Source: Steromphala cineraria
Lineage: Eukaryota > Mollusca > Gastropoda > Trochida > Trochidae
NCBI GenBank assembly: GCA_916613615.1
Contig: OU744731.1
Location: forward strand, 62,460,880-62,524,879
Direction: 5' to 3'
Length of the DNA: 64,000 bases
Made by a program: the position numbers and the translations under genes. The notes beneath the pieces were generated by a model. That model saw only the letters and a program-made list of their open reading frames with translations. It made no database searches and was not told the origin of the DNA. Shown one piece after another: positions 12,625 to 22,193 of the stretch (position 1 is the first letter of the stretch; every line of letters begins with the position of its first letter).

Positions 12625-13610
12625 ACGGCGTTATGGTTTCAAGTCTTCAACGTCTTTAACAGTCCCTATTGTAGACTTGAACAGCCAACAAAGAAAAGCT
12701 TTTAGTGCAATAACGAGTGGATTTTCCAGTAATTGCCATACGCCCTTAACTGGCCCTCCATCGGCTCTTGTGGAGTGCTGGTACCTTGAAGGTGGTATAC
12801 CTTGAGTCATGTATTTTAATTTGTTCTCGGCAAATTGATAGCTAGTCGGTTTCAGTTCTAGCTAGGTTTCAGATAAAGTGGTTAGGGAGACCAGACCTGA
12901 GAAACACTTTGAGATCATGAAAGCTGCTTTTGAAATTTCTATAAGCAACTTCGAGCCTCTGTGAGATGTTAATTACAGTAATTTGCCCAAGAAAAAAAGA
13001 TGTTCATTTGATGTGAAATGTTTAGTGGCAACAATCGCAGTTGTCACATAGGGTAACAGCACTGTGATGCACTCAATAAATAACAATTACCTGCAAGCTA
13101 CTTCTGTCAGAAGCAAAGGCCTGTGGTGATGCTACGCCTACTCTCACAGCAATCAGTTTGCATGTCAATTATGGTGTCACAACACTTACTAAGAGGTTGT
13201 TCTTTTCAAACTTTTGTCTACGCTTCTTTGGCTTGTAATAACTGCCAATTTAATTCAATATCTTTCCGGGCCCAAAGCCAGAGTCAATCCAATTACGCCA
13301 CTTTCTTTGAATCAGCTTCCCCAGCTTACATGTAATCAGATTTGGACCTTAAATGGGGCTGAAATTGAAAATCGATACTCGATGGAGGCCAAAGAGGGGC
13401 ATCTCCAAGTGCACTAATGCCTTCGTTAGACACTATCATTGGTGTCACTGGATGTAATCTAGTTATAGTCAAGAGAACTCAGTGATTCAGTTGTAGCTCT
13501 TCTTCCGGCTTAAAATATCTTCCCCAGAGCACATGACAAAAGCTTCACAGGTAATGATACAATTATTCCTTCCAAAGAAAACATATAGACTATAAATTCG
13601 GTTTTAATAG
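12625..13610 (+). repeat. Interspersed repeat family D, copy 2 (long)
   Basis: One of the two longest copies of family D. Ordered landmarks: AACAGCCAACAAAGAAAAGC, AATAACGAGTGGATTTTCC, CTTGAAGGTGGTATA, CCTGCAAGCTACTTCTGTCA, CATGTCAATTATGGTGTCAC, AACTGCCAATTTAATTCAAT, CTTCCCCAGCTTACATGTAA, ATCTCCAAGTGCACTAATGC, then TTAAAATATCTTCCCCAGAG and ATATAGACTATAAA. Short open frames on the plus strand (13123-13335, 13214-13417) are not preserved as proteins in the other copies, apart from a short open antisense stretch discussed under findings. No terminal repeats or target duplication found; possibly a fragment of a larger unknown element. Confidence 0.8.
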
Positions 13611-15504
13611 CTTTCATTCCATTTTGATGATTTGCATGTTTTCATCTGCAATATCAGGCCGTTCCATTGATAACGAATATTTATTCCTGATATTTCTGTT
13701 TCTGATCTTCCTTTTGGATATAAAGCTGACAGAAATGGCATTGTAAACTTTGTGTGTTTAATTCTAACACAGTTTTCAAATTAACCTCTTGCATCAAACA
13801 TTAATATTGTTAACTCATTTGATTCATAGTTTCCTCATTTGAACAAAAATAAGCAATCAGGAAAAGGAAAGTAAGAATTTCGATACACATCACAATACAC
13901 AAACAAACATTTGATTTAAAGCCACTTCCTGTGTAGGAAGCCTAAATAAACCATGGGGTAGAAGAATACTGCCAAAGATAACGCTCTTTGATTACCAAAC
14001 TAGTCTATATGAAAACATGGTTTGAAGTCAATTGCTTGACGTTGAAGAAAGTTAAAATGATGATGCTTTTATCTAATTATAATAACCTTTTTTGCTAAGA
14101 CCACAGCTAGACGTACATGCTTGTTTTGTTTTGAGCATAACGAATAACTATTCGGTTTAAGTTCAGAACAAAGGTGGTATTTGATATGTTCAAGATATTC
14201 TTCTCACGCTTTGAAACATTCTGTCATCACAGCTGCGTATCTGAAGTTTGTCCACGTGCTAACTTTGTATTATTGAAAGTATCCTGTAATTTGTGTTTCG
14301 TTTGGAGTAAATCCCCAATTGTCAATTTTCTCAAAATGTATCTTCGGATTGTTTAGTCACTGGTTCAAAATTTTTAAAAAATGGCGGGAAAATTGACAGA
14401 ATGGAATATTTTCGATTTTTTTAGTTTTCGAATTATATATTCAATATCAACTCTCTGATAAAACAGTAAACACCAGTCCATTGACTTAGTGCGAAGGAAC
14501 ACATATGTAAGACCAAAAGCTGTTGATCGCTGTTTCCGAAAATGTGACCCCTGGTCACTAAAATGATTTGCCAAAATTGTTTTGGTTAATTGATAGACAT
14601 GACTTCCACACTTGTTTATGCTAAATGAAAGTTGGTTTATGTAGTGAAATTTCATCATGGCCTGTTACACTTTTGCAATGCTAGGATAGCTCAAATACAT
14701 TTCAAATTACTATATGACAATTAAGAATATGCAGGTAAGTGAACAAACTTAAGGTAGGGCAGCTGTATCTCAATTTGAGAAGCTTCTACTCAGTGTACTA
14801 TGCAAAGGGTTGACAGCATATAGGTAGGTGCCCAGTATTGATTCTTTGAGGGGATTAAATGAGACACAGGGTATGTTGATAGGATCACATATGTCAAATT
14901 TTTAAATCGATGTTATTACATCGGGAACCACTTACTGTTACTGAAAATAACAAGTTAAAGGTCAATTATTACATCAGAGCGAAAATACGGCTATTCAAAG
15001 TCGGAAACCGGACAATGTGGCACGAGTAGCGCGCGCAATTTCGCCAAACGTAATTGTGAAATCTTGTCATAAGCTGACAGGAAGATATATTCGATTCGAT
15101 AGTGTGTATTAGGTATTGTAACTAATAGGTAGATTAATTGGATGCATAATTTAGAATATTAAACATATTTGAGATGTTTTCTTGATTTTTCCATAAAATC
15201 AAGCTTTTTAGAGATATCATGAATAAATGGATATATTTTCAAGTCCAGTGATGAGATATGAACTTCAATCAGCATATTAGATATTTTGTAGCTAATCCAA
15301 ACCAAATACAATTTTAAGAAAGATACTCTGTGTTACTTTTAAGGATTTACATACATAAGAAGTAAAGCTTTCAGAGTTACAACTTGTGTACATGCACTTC
15401 AACATAACACCGAACTGTAATTATTACTTGATAGTTTAAAAAAATAAGTTTAAAAAGTTTTAAACAAATAATATTCTTTAATTTTCACCTTAAATGGCAT
15501 GCTT
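13611..15504. other. No recognisable gene or repeat
   Basis: AT-rich sequence. Open frames at 14174-14356 (plus) and 14374-14658 (minus) lack motifs and have no second copy. Nothing else seen. Confidence 0.5.
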
Positions 15505-15795
15505 ATTGTAAGTATTATTTTATAAGTATAAAAAGTCTCATTACACAAACCAATCATTCATAGTCAGAAAACATACTATAAAGATTCACATGAAGTCTAA
15601 TCGCGGCCATTTTTGCCTGAAAACGTTTAATTCATTTTATGTAAGAAAAGGGAATCACATGGCTGGATTTTACATTATATATATGATTTACTACTGCTTC
15701 ATCTAGTTTAAATACATTGTCTTTCAATTGGAACCATTTAGTATAAATTTCATGACATCACCTTATATTCCCCCTAAAAATGTGCTACTGGCCCT
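15505..15795 (+). mobile_element. MITE family A, copy 2 (left end lost)
   Basis: Right-hand two thirds of MITE A, same orientation as the complete copy at 58.8 kb. Shared blocks: CATAGTCAGA, CGGCCATTTTTG, TTAATTCATTTTATG, CATTGTCTTTCAATTGGAAC and ATTCCCCCTAAAAATGTGCT. It ends in a decayed inverted repeat (TACTGGCCCT) followed by TTAA at 15,796-15,799. The left end is not identifiable. Confidence 0.8.
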
Positions 15796-15799
15796 TTAA

Positions 15800-16528
15800 T
15801 GAAGAAGACGTAGGACAGGGAAAAAAACATTGTTGCTAAAAAATTCAGTTTTGGAGATCTGATTTCCATTTAACCATTTCATGAGAACTTCTCAGTCAAA
15901 GTCAGCTCTTCAACTACTGAAACTTGCTGATGAAACTGTAAAAAAAGTACATTTATAATTAAAACTGGTTTGCGATTCCATCTTCATTGAATAAAGTTCT
16001 TCTTATTTTATGATGAAAATTGGTCTGGAAATTCAGGTAATGTCATTAAATATTCAATATTCCGTGATAGGAAGTCAAAGTTTTTAATATTTTTAACCAA
16101 CACACGCCAAACATTTTAAAAATGACATCTTGTGATCAGTAATAGAAACACTTGAATGAAATATTTGCAAAACATAAATCAAAGTTATTGGGATAATGTA
16201 AACAAAAGTTTATAAAATGTAGTTCATGAAAAGGATTATCATGATTTGCAATGTCCCTTTTTATATACATGACATATGACGCCTATGTAAGAATACTAAA
16301 GCATCAAACGACGCTTTTTCATGATTTATGCAAGAAAATTGTTGATTAATAACTGAAAAATGAGCTTATAGTATGGGTTTCATATATCTTGTAAAGTGAA
16401 GTAAAACCAAGAGAAATAAGCATTAGTTTTAGATTGTCTTAACATAAGTATTGATAAAAGTTCAAGGCGGTTGCACTATTGCATAGGGTTAATATCCTTG
16501 ATCTGTCAACTTCGAATCAAACGTAATT
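15800..16528. other. No recognisable feature
   Basis: AT-rich; no gene or repeat family. A short (TAA)n microsatellite begins at about 16,529. Confidence 0.5.
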
Positions 16529-17570
16529 AATATAATAATAATAATAACTAGGGTTGCCCAGGCAACTCTGACGGTCTTCAGACCGCTGTTTTATTCGTAA
16601 GGTTCATTTAAATGTATCATAATGCTGTACCGTCATTAAACATCGTCTGAAGCAATGTGCAAGGCTCTAGAAGCATTTTGGCAGTCCATTTCCGGTTAAA
16701 ATGTGCAAGGTCGTACAGTAAATTCAAAATGGCGCCTAAACCACGTGACCTACGAAGTCGTCATGATTGCCTTTTTTTCTTCCTCTGGTCAATGCGCATC
16801 TTCATGTGAAATTTCAAGTCTCTAAGTGCATTTTGAAAAATTTCCCCATGTTAAGATTTTCCAAATCCGAAATTTCAATTTTTGAAGCCTTGTCAAAACC
16901 GGAAATGACTGTTCGCGATCGATTTTATTCTTGATTCTTGTAGACGTAATGCATGTCTAGCTCTCATGCAAAAATCATGAAATTCCACGGCTAGGTTATT
17001 GAGCTATGAGCCCCTGAAACTTGCGATCTTTCTTTTTTGGTCAAATTTGAAAGGTCACAGTGACCTAACTAATAATGCTAGGAGCCTGAAATGAGGAATT
17101 GTTGAAGAACAATGCTCAAGCTACACACTGTGCAAATTTCAACTGTCGAGTGCAAGTATCTTCAGAGGAGAGGATTTTCAAAGGTGGAAGGGGTCCGAAA
17201 TGGTCAAAAATGCACTAAAAACAAGATGGCCGCCAAGTCACATGACTGAGAGATTTTTCATGATTGACTTTTTTGTTCAGCAGGTCAATGCGCATCTTCA
17301 TGTGAAATTTCAAGTCTCTAAGGGGATTTTGAAAAAAATTCCCATGTTAAATTTTTGAATTTGTAATGGCTGTAGACCGAAAACGGAAGTAAATATCCGG
17401 GATTTTTTTCATCTGTATCAATTTCAGGTCAGGGGCTATCAGTGCTATTAGTTTCATGCAATTGGCTGTAGTGGTTAATGCGCTAGAGCTTCCAAAAAAT
17501 ACTGCAAATAATAAAAAGAATCCCGGTAATAACAGTAGGTCTTCCAGACTTTCGTCTGAAGACCTAATAA
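16529..17570 (+). repeat. Interspersed repeat family F, full-length copy
   Basis: Starts after a (TAA)n run, with the self-complementary words GTTGCCCAGGCAAC and CGGTCTTCAGACCG near the left end. It ends in a strong hairpin at 17,536-17,566: stem TAGGTCTTC / GAAGACCTA plus AGAC/GTCT, loop TTTC. Internally, a block of about 65 bp (GGTCAATGCGCATCTTCATG ... CCATGTTAA) at about 16,788-16,855 is repeated directly at about 17,283-17,350, each preceded by an 'AA(A/G)ATGGC(G/C)..' segment. Terminal hairpin followed by CTAA recalls a Helitron-type 3' end, but no 5' TC rule or helicase can be shown; it may be another noncoding transposon. Diverged relatives at 20.2 and 24.3 kb. Confidence 0.65.
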
Positions 17571-17670
17571 AGTAAATTTATAAAGCGCCCAACTCCAGAC
17601 ACTCAGTGCCTGCTCATAGCGCTACATGGATTAAAAAGACACTGCAGTTGAAATGCTTCACTGGTTCAAA

Positions 17671-18840
17671 TTAAAGATTGTAGAATTTTTGAAACAGATA
17701 TGTTTTCAAAGAACTTTTGAAGCTTGTCAAAGATTGACATGTCTTAATATCAAGGGTAAAGATTTACATGTCTTAATATCAAGGGGTAAGTCATTCCACA
17801 GAGTTGGGGCCATATAAGCAAATGACCTCTGTCCAAACTTTCTGAGACGTGATTTAGGCACTTTCAGAAGAAACTGATCAGCTGATCTAAGAGTCCGAGA
17901 AGGTTCATATCGCTCTATCAGTTCAACAAGATAGCAGGGAGCAGAGTGATACACACACTTGTAAGTCAGAGTCAGAATCTTGAAATGTATTCTAGCTTGA
18001 ACTGGGAGCCAATGAAGGGAGGTTAACACTGGTGTTATGTGTGCAGACTTCTTTGTTCTGGTAACAACCCGTGCTGCAGTGTTCTGGATATGTTGAAGTT
18101 TTGTGAACTGTTCCTGACTTAGATTAACAAGCAAGCTATTTGCATAATCAAGTCTTGACAAAACAAGGGTTCTTGCCAGAATGTGTGCCATATCATTTGA
18201 TAGAAAATCTTTTATTGAACAAATGTTCCTAATATGAAAATAGCAAACTTGACAGAGCTTGGAAATATAGTCATCCATTGACAGGTTATTATCAAAAACA
18301 ACACCAAGGTTCTTGACACACTTAGAAACTTTGATATCGGAGTCTCCAACTTGTACAGTCTCTACACCTGAGGCCAACCGTTTTGGAAGAGTCCCTGCAA
18401 GAAGAGCCTCAGTCTTGTTGTCGTTAAGTTTCAACTTGTGCGTGGTCATCCAAGACTTGATGTTGTCAGTGATGACTTGTGTTTCTAACACAGCATTGCA
18501 TGCGTGTCGGGGTTTGAACACTTTGAGCGACTGTGTGTCATCAGCGTACAAATGATGATTGACATTAGAGGCAGAAAGGGATTTACCAAGATCAGCAGTA
18601 TACAACGTAAAAAGGATGGGCCCAAGCACTGATCCCTGCGGGACACCATACTTCAAGATAGCTGTTTCAGACTTTGTGTCAGCAATACAAACTGACTGAA
18701 CTCTACCAGACAGGTATGACACGAACCATTTCAGCACAGTTCCATTGATACCTATCGCGTCTCTGAGTGTTGTCCACAGCTGCTCATGGTCGATGGTATC
18801 AAATGCGGCCGAGAGATCTAACAGAGTTGTAATTACCACT
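17671..18840 (-). pseudogene. L2-like reverse transcriptase, truncated and frameshifted
   Basis: Reverse transcriptase of a non-LTR retrotransposon, which in an active copy would copy element RNA at a nicked target. The 370-residue open part (17727-18839) starts just before catalytic motif A (LDLSAAFDTID, about residues 7-17). Motif B GVPQGSVLG is at about 65-73 and the catalytic YADD box at about 98-101. It continues through the thumb and the C-terminal LHWLPVQARI and APTLWNDLPLDI motifs typical of the L2/CR1 group. The annotated start is a GTG directly after a stop, so it is an artefact of truncation. Near the C-terminus a 29/30-bp tandem duplication (17,731-17,759 and 17,760-17,789) shifts the frame and ends the ORF early. 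Past the duplication the original frame continues to a stop near 17,671. The N-terminal endonuclease is missing. Confidence 0.9.
17731..17789. repeat. 29/30-bp tandem duplication inside the RT frame
   Basis: Units AGATTGACATGTCTTAATAT... (29 bp) and AGATTTACATGTCTTAATAT... (30 bp) in direct tandem, differing by one substitution and one G. Because 29/30 bp does not keep the phase here, the duplication breaks the C-terminus of the L2-like ORF. Confidence 0.9.
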
Positions 18841-19055
18841 TATCACACTACAGCAATTTGTGATAAATTCGCAACAGCCAAGGAATTTTTTTATGAATAC
18901 CGTATCGTTTCTGGCATCATTTAATGGTCAAAGCGATTCTAGAGAATAGGTGACGAGCTCTGATTCTTGTTGCTCTCGATCTTCTTACCACTATCAACAT
19001 GTTGAAGCTTTTGTCATCTGACCTATTATTAGATGTGACATTGAGGTTATAGCGT
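18841..19055. other. Spacer, nothing recognised
   Basis: No feature seen upstream of the truncated L2-like copy. Confidence 0.5.
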
Positions 19056-19105
19056 TCCTCTCGTTCACCCCACAGAGGTAGATCCAGTCATAATTTGACA
19101 CTTCA
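19056..19105. repeat. Possible remnant of a MITE B inverted repeat
   Basis: CCACAGAGGTAGATCCAGTC resembles the MITE B end CACAGAGGCAGATCAAGTC at 34.65 kb. Only about 40 bp are similar and no partner end is close by. Confidence 0.35.
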
Positions 19106-19259
19106 ATCATGACATATGCAATGCGCCATAACTGGTATGTGTTATGTATCATGTATACATGGAAATATCAATAACACGAGCCATATTCTTCATAATAACC
19201 TTGTGAATATACGAAATGTTGACTACTGTAAAGTTGAATCAAAATGCTATATTGTGTCA

Positions 19260-20204
19260 TTTAAGTATACAGTTGTATATAGATGGCAGTCTGGAAGTCG
19301 ATTGTCAAGGGATACTATTGGAATTAATGTCCCGGAAAAGTCAGAAACACTTCAAGGATTATAGAAATCTCGTCAATTTCATCATGCCATCGAAGCCATG
19401 TAAATGTAACAATGCGAAAACGACCCCAGTGGGGAACCCATCTCTGCATCAATGAATCGGCAAATAGATTTTCATCCATTTCAGTCGCCTTCACCGCGGA
19501 CAGCATCCGCAGTTATCACTGCAACATTCCACATTATCAACTTTACCTATGTCAAATCCGTCTGACAAGTAATACAAGAGCTTAATGTCATGATTTGTTC
19601 TCGCTATAGGGTTCCACAACATTGAGAGATTAATCTGATATACTTCAGTTCTATGAGACAGCTTGACCAACATCCAATCTCATCGATTTGCCCTAACTTG
19701 ATATGTGGGGAATTTGATGTAATGGGAATGATTCATTATCTGTGACCAAATTAAAAAATGATCAGGTTATTCTTAATTTCCGTGTCATTTTATCTATCCG
19801 GAAATTCAAGTCTAGCAGACGTTTGATAATGGAATGGTAATTGCTATGGTGTTAGTTCATCAATAGTGTTTGGGACTTAAGTTATGAATTGGAAGAGAAA
19901 ATAAGAGAATGCTATTCCTATGTGTAGAAAAAAGTGTTGTTAATGCCAATCACAGGTTTGTGAAAAAAAATAAAAATTGTTTATGTCTAATTATTTACTA
20001 AGATATCAACGTTTATATAATTATATAATATATATATAAAGTGGATTCGTCAAACAATTATTTGACATTGCTGAAGCTCAAAAACCTCTTGAAATAAATG
20101 AAAGGCCAGAAAGGTCATAACCATCAAAGTTGCAACACAGGCTATCATCACTGAAATTTTTAGACAATTTGGCTGTGTCGTTACTTTAGAACTCATGTCA
20201 CAAA
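19260..20204 (+). repeat. Interspersed repeat family C, copy 2 (5' block)
   Basis: Matches copies 1 and 3 from AAGTCAGAAACACTTCAAGG through CATGCCATCGAAGCC, GTAACAATGC, CACATTATCAACTTTACC, CGTCTGACAAGTAA, GAGCTTAATGTCATGATTTG, TCTGATATACTTCA and TTTGCCCTAACTTGATAT. The repeat appears to continue after a family F fragment at 20,205. Overlapping short ORFs on both strands (19116-19673) are broken differently in each copy and are not genes. Confidence 0.7.
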
Positions 20205-20285
20205 ATCGGTACATATAATAATAATAATCTAGATCCTTTTAATAGGTCCTCACACTTTCGTCTTGAAGACAAAATAAATGAAAAC
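20205..20285 (+). repeat. Family F right-end fragment
   Basis: AATAATAATAAT run, then AATAGGTCCTCACACTTTCG and TCTTGAAGAC. This is a decayed version of the terminal hairpin at 17,536-17,566. It sits between two blocks of a family C copy, so it probably inserted there. Confidence 0.5.
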
Positions 20286-20720
20286 AGTCGGTTTGGCTTT
20301 CAATAACATTGTAATGGAATCAACAACATCATTACTATTTCGATTACCCTCATTGGTACCAAAACCAAAATAACACAGTCATTGAAATGAAAAGACATAA
20401 GCCTAATCTTTTGTACTTGATTACGGAAAGTAAAAAATATAATCAGTATATGTTATGTCGAGTTCATGGCCACAAGTCTGTATAAAGGGAAGAAAATCCT
20501 ATAGAAATAATGTAAGTAGATATCGATCAAGATCCAAAGGTCTTTTTCATCCTGGAATCGAAATGGTTTAAGCAATTGGCAAGCAAATTGGAAATTGTGT
20601 TCGTGATTGAGTTTTGGACTCTCTGTTTTAAACGAAATCATCAGCAGGTTCGATTGACTTTTTTAAATTGATGTCAAGTTGTACATAGAAGATTTGTATG
20701 TTTGGTCTAGACCTGAACAG
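20286..20720 (+). repeat. Interspersed repeat family C, copy 2 (3' block)
   Basis: Shares AATGGAATCAACAACA, AAATAACACAGTCATTGAAA, TCGAGTTCATGGCCACA, GATCAAGATCC, ATCCTGGAATCGA, GTGTTCGTGATTGAGT and AAATTGATGT blocks with the sequence at 55,900-56,320, and its start with 39,780-39,900. Noncoding. Confidence 0.65.
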
Positions 20721-21194
20721 ATATATGAGTCTTTCGAGTTTTTCTTTCTTTAAAAATTGTTTCTTATGCCTCCACTTGTCAGTTAATCAGGATGACTATA
20801 TTTCAGCAGTGGTAACGAATATTTGTCATAATTTTTTCTTTTTTTAAATCGTGTGATGCATTCAATTGTATCATCTTTTGGAAAAATATCTAACGCAATT
20901 CATGAAATACAATTTAATAGATAATGACTTAAATGCATCGAAGAAGAAATACAATAGAAAAACACTGCACAATAGTTATGTCTTCATGACAACACACTGA
21001 AGTAGTCACAGACATCCAAACACAAACTTTTGTTTCAGGTTATTGAATACCAATTACAAGCATGCACGCATAAACGCATAAACGCACAAACGCACTCGGT
21101 GCATGCAACGTCTTAATAAGTGTTAGTCCATTAGTACAAACCCCTCTTCTAATATAGCCCTTTTATCATACAATGGATAGTGTTTTCAGCATAA
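20721..21194. other. No gene; short tandem repeat at 21,060
   Basis: At 21,060-21,106 a GCATAAAC/GCACAAAC tandem run is enclosed by GCATGCAC and its inverse GTGCATGC. Otherwise nothing seen. Confidence 0.5.
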
Positions 21195-21199
21195 TAAAG

Positions 21200-21226
21200 C
21201 CAACGGATATTTTCGATATCCGTTGG
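21200..21226. repeat. Short perfect hairpin
   Basis: CCAACGGATAT (21,200-21,210) pairs with ATATCCGTTGG (21,216-21,226) around the loop TTTCG. No T-run or tail suggests a terminator; function unknown. Confidence 0.8.
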
Positions 21227-22019
21227 GCGTGGCTAAGGGTCATATACGGATACCGATGCAAATTTCAAAGGTCAAGGTCGGAACTTCTTTCGAAAATTCC
21301 GATGACGTCACAAGCGTTAACATTTTGAACGCCTTTAGTAACGGAGAGTGGCATTACAATATGAAAGATACATTGCATAAACATTAATCTAAGAAATAAC
21401 AACAAAACTGTATGGGTCTTTAGCCATATGTATGACTTAGCAGTGCTAAAACACTGTCATCACGATTTGAATGAAACCGACCAAACAATTTTACTCACAG
21501 GTACCAAAGGCAGTTCAAGTCTCATGTTCAAACACGTCATTTACACATCTTCGGTGTTCTTTACTTTAATATTGTTTAGTTTGGATTCGGAAATCCACAG
21601 ACTATCATCTAGTTTAGCTCTCTGGCCATCAATGTTCGTTCAATCGCTGTCTCAACGCAAGCTGCCATTGTCACGTAGGCAAGGGAAGCAACTCTTGCCC
21701 CTTGGTGAGATTGACTCGTCCTCGCGATGACGTCGGATTAACGAACGTCAGTTCGATCCCGCCAAAGACCATTTAAAATGTGTCTAACTTTTAAATCATC
21801 ATATTTTATAGATTTTTAAAATTTCAAAACTTTGGAGTCGTGCCAAATAACTCAAACGGAAATAAAAATCCCATATTAGGAGGAATTATATCTTGTCAAT
21901 TCACTGTCAGAGTCATTGCTCTATTCATTTGCATATATCAATGCGCGAATCTTAAAACAATTTCAACTATCAAAATAGTATTATCAGGCATTTTTTTAAA
22001 TTAAATTTTAGAATGACAT
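21227..22019. other. No gene; scattered regulatory-like words
   Basis: Contains AAAGGTCAAGGTCGG near 21,268 (tandem AGGTCA-like half sites), CGATGACGTCAC near 21,302 (CRE/ATF word) and GATGACGTCGG near 21,725. A 100-codon open frame at 21428-21730 has no motif and no duplicate. The words alone do not establish a promoter. Confidence 0.35.
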
Positions 22020-22020
22020 T

Positions 22021-22190
22021 GTATGATAAAGAAGTTATCATGCTCGTGTGTTTTGGGATCGTAAATATCCTGCATTAGGAATAAACACTATGTATTTAGC
22101 TCGCCAAGGCTCGCAAAATACAATGTTTATTCCTAATGCAGGATATTTACGATCCCAAAACACACTCGCATGATAACCTCTATTTATCTC
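22021..22190. repeat. Long inverted repeat (foldback), arms about 70-80 bp
   Basis: Left arm about 22,031-22,104 and right arm about 22,107-22,180 are reverse complements with few mismatches and almost no spacer. Shared core: GTGTGTTTTGGGATCGTAAA, then TATCCTGCATTAGGAATAAA. Similarity may extend outward (ATGATAAA.. against ..TTTATCTC). The RNA or single strand would form a long hairpin. It may be a foldback transposon or a collapsed MITE pair. No coding sequence, and no second copy in the window. Confidence 0.85.
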
Positions 22191-22193
22191 TCT

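Larger units (their letters stand above)
17571..18840 (-). mobile_element. L2-like non-LTR retrotransposon, 5'-truncated
   Basis: Minus-strand insertion beginning inside the RT domain at about 18,840 and ending in a 3' UTR (17,571-17,670). The UTR reads TAGCGCTATGAGCAGGCACT, then GGGCGCTTTATAAATTT, the 'GCGCT..TATAAAT' 3' signature of L2/Rex-type elements. A shorter relative with the same UTR logic is at 38.8 kb (plus). It abuts the right end of family F. No convincing target-site duplication. Confidence 0.88.

Noticed and set aside
13123..13417. Two overlapping plus-strand ORFs in family D copy 2
   Set aside because: Corresponding frames in copies 3 and 5 carry shifts and stops at different points, so no plus-strand protein is conserved.
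19116..19673. Cluster of overlapping short ORFs on both strands
   Set aside because: They lie in family C, whose other copies are broken differently; noncoding repeat.
21660..21770. tRNA-like B-box word (GTTCGATCC) near 21,750
   Set aside because: No matching A box at the right distance and no cloverleaf can be drawn.
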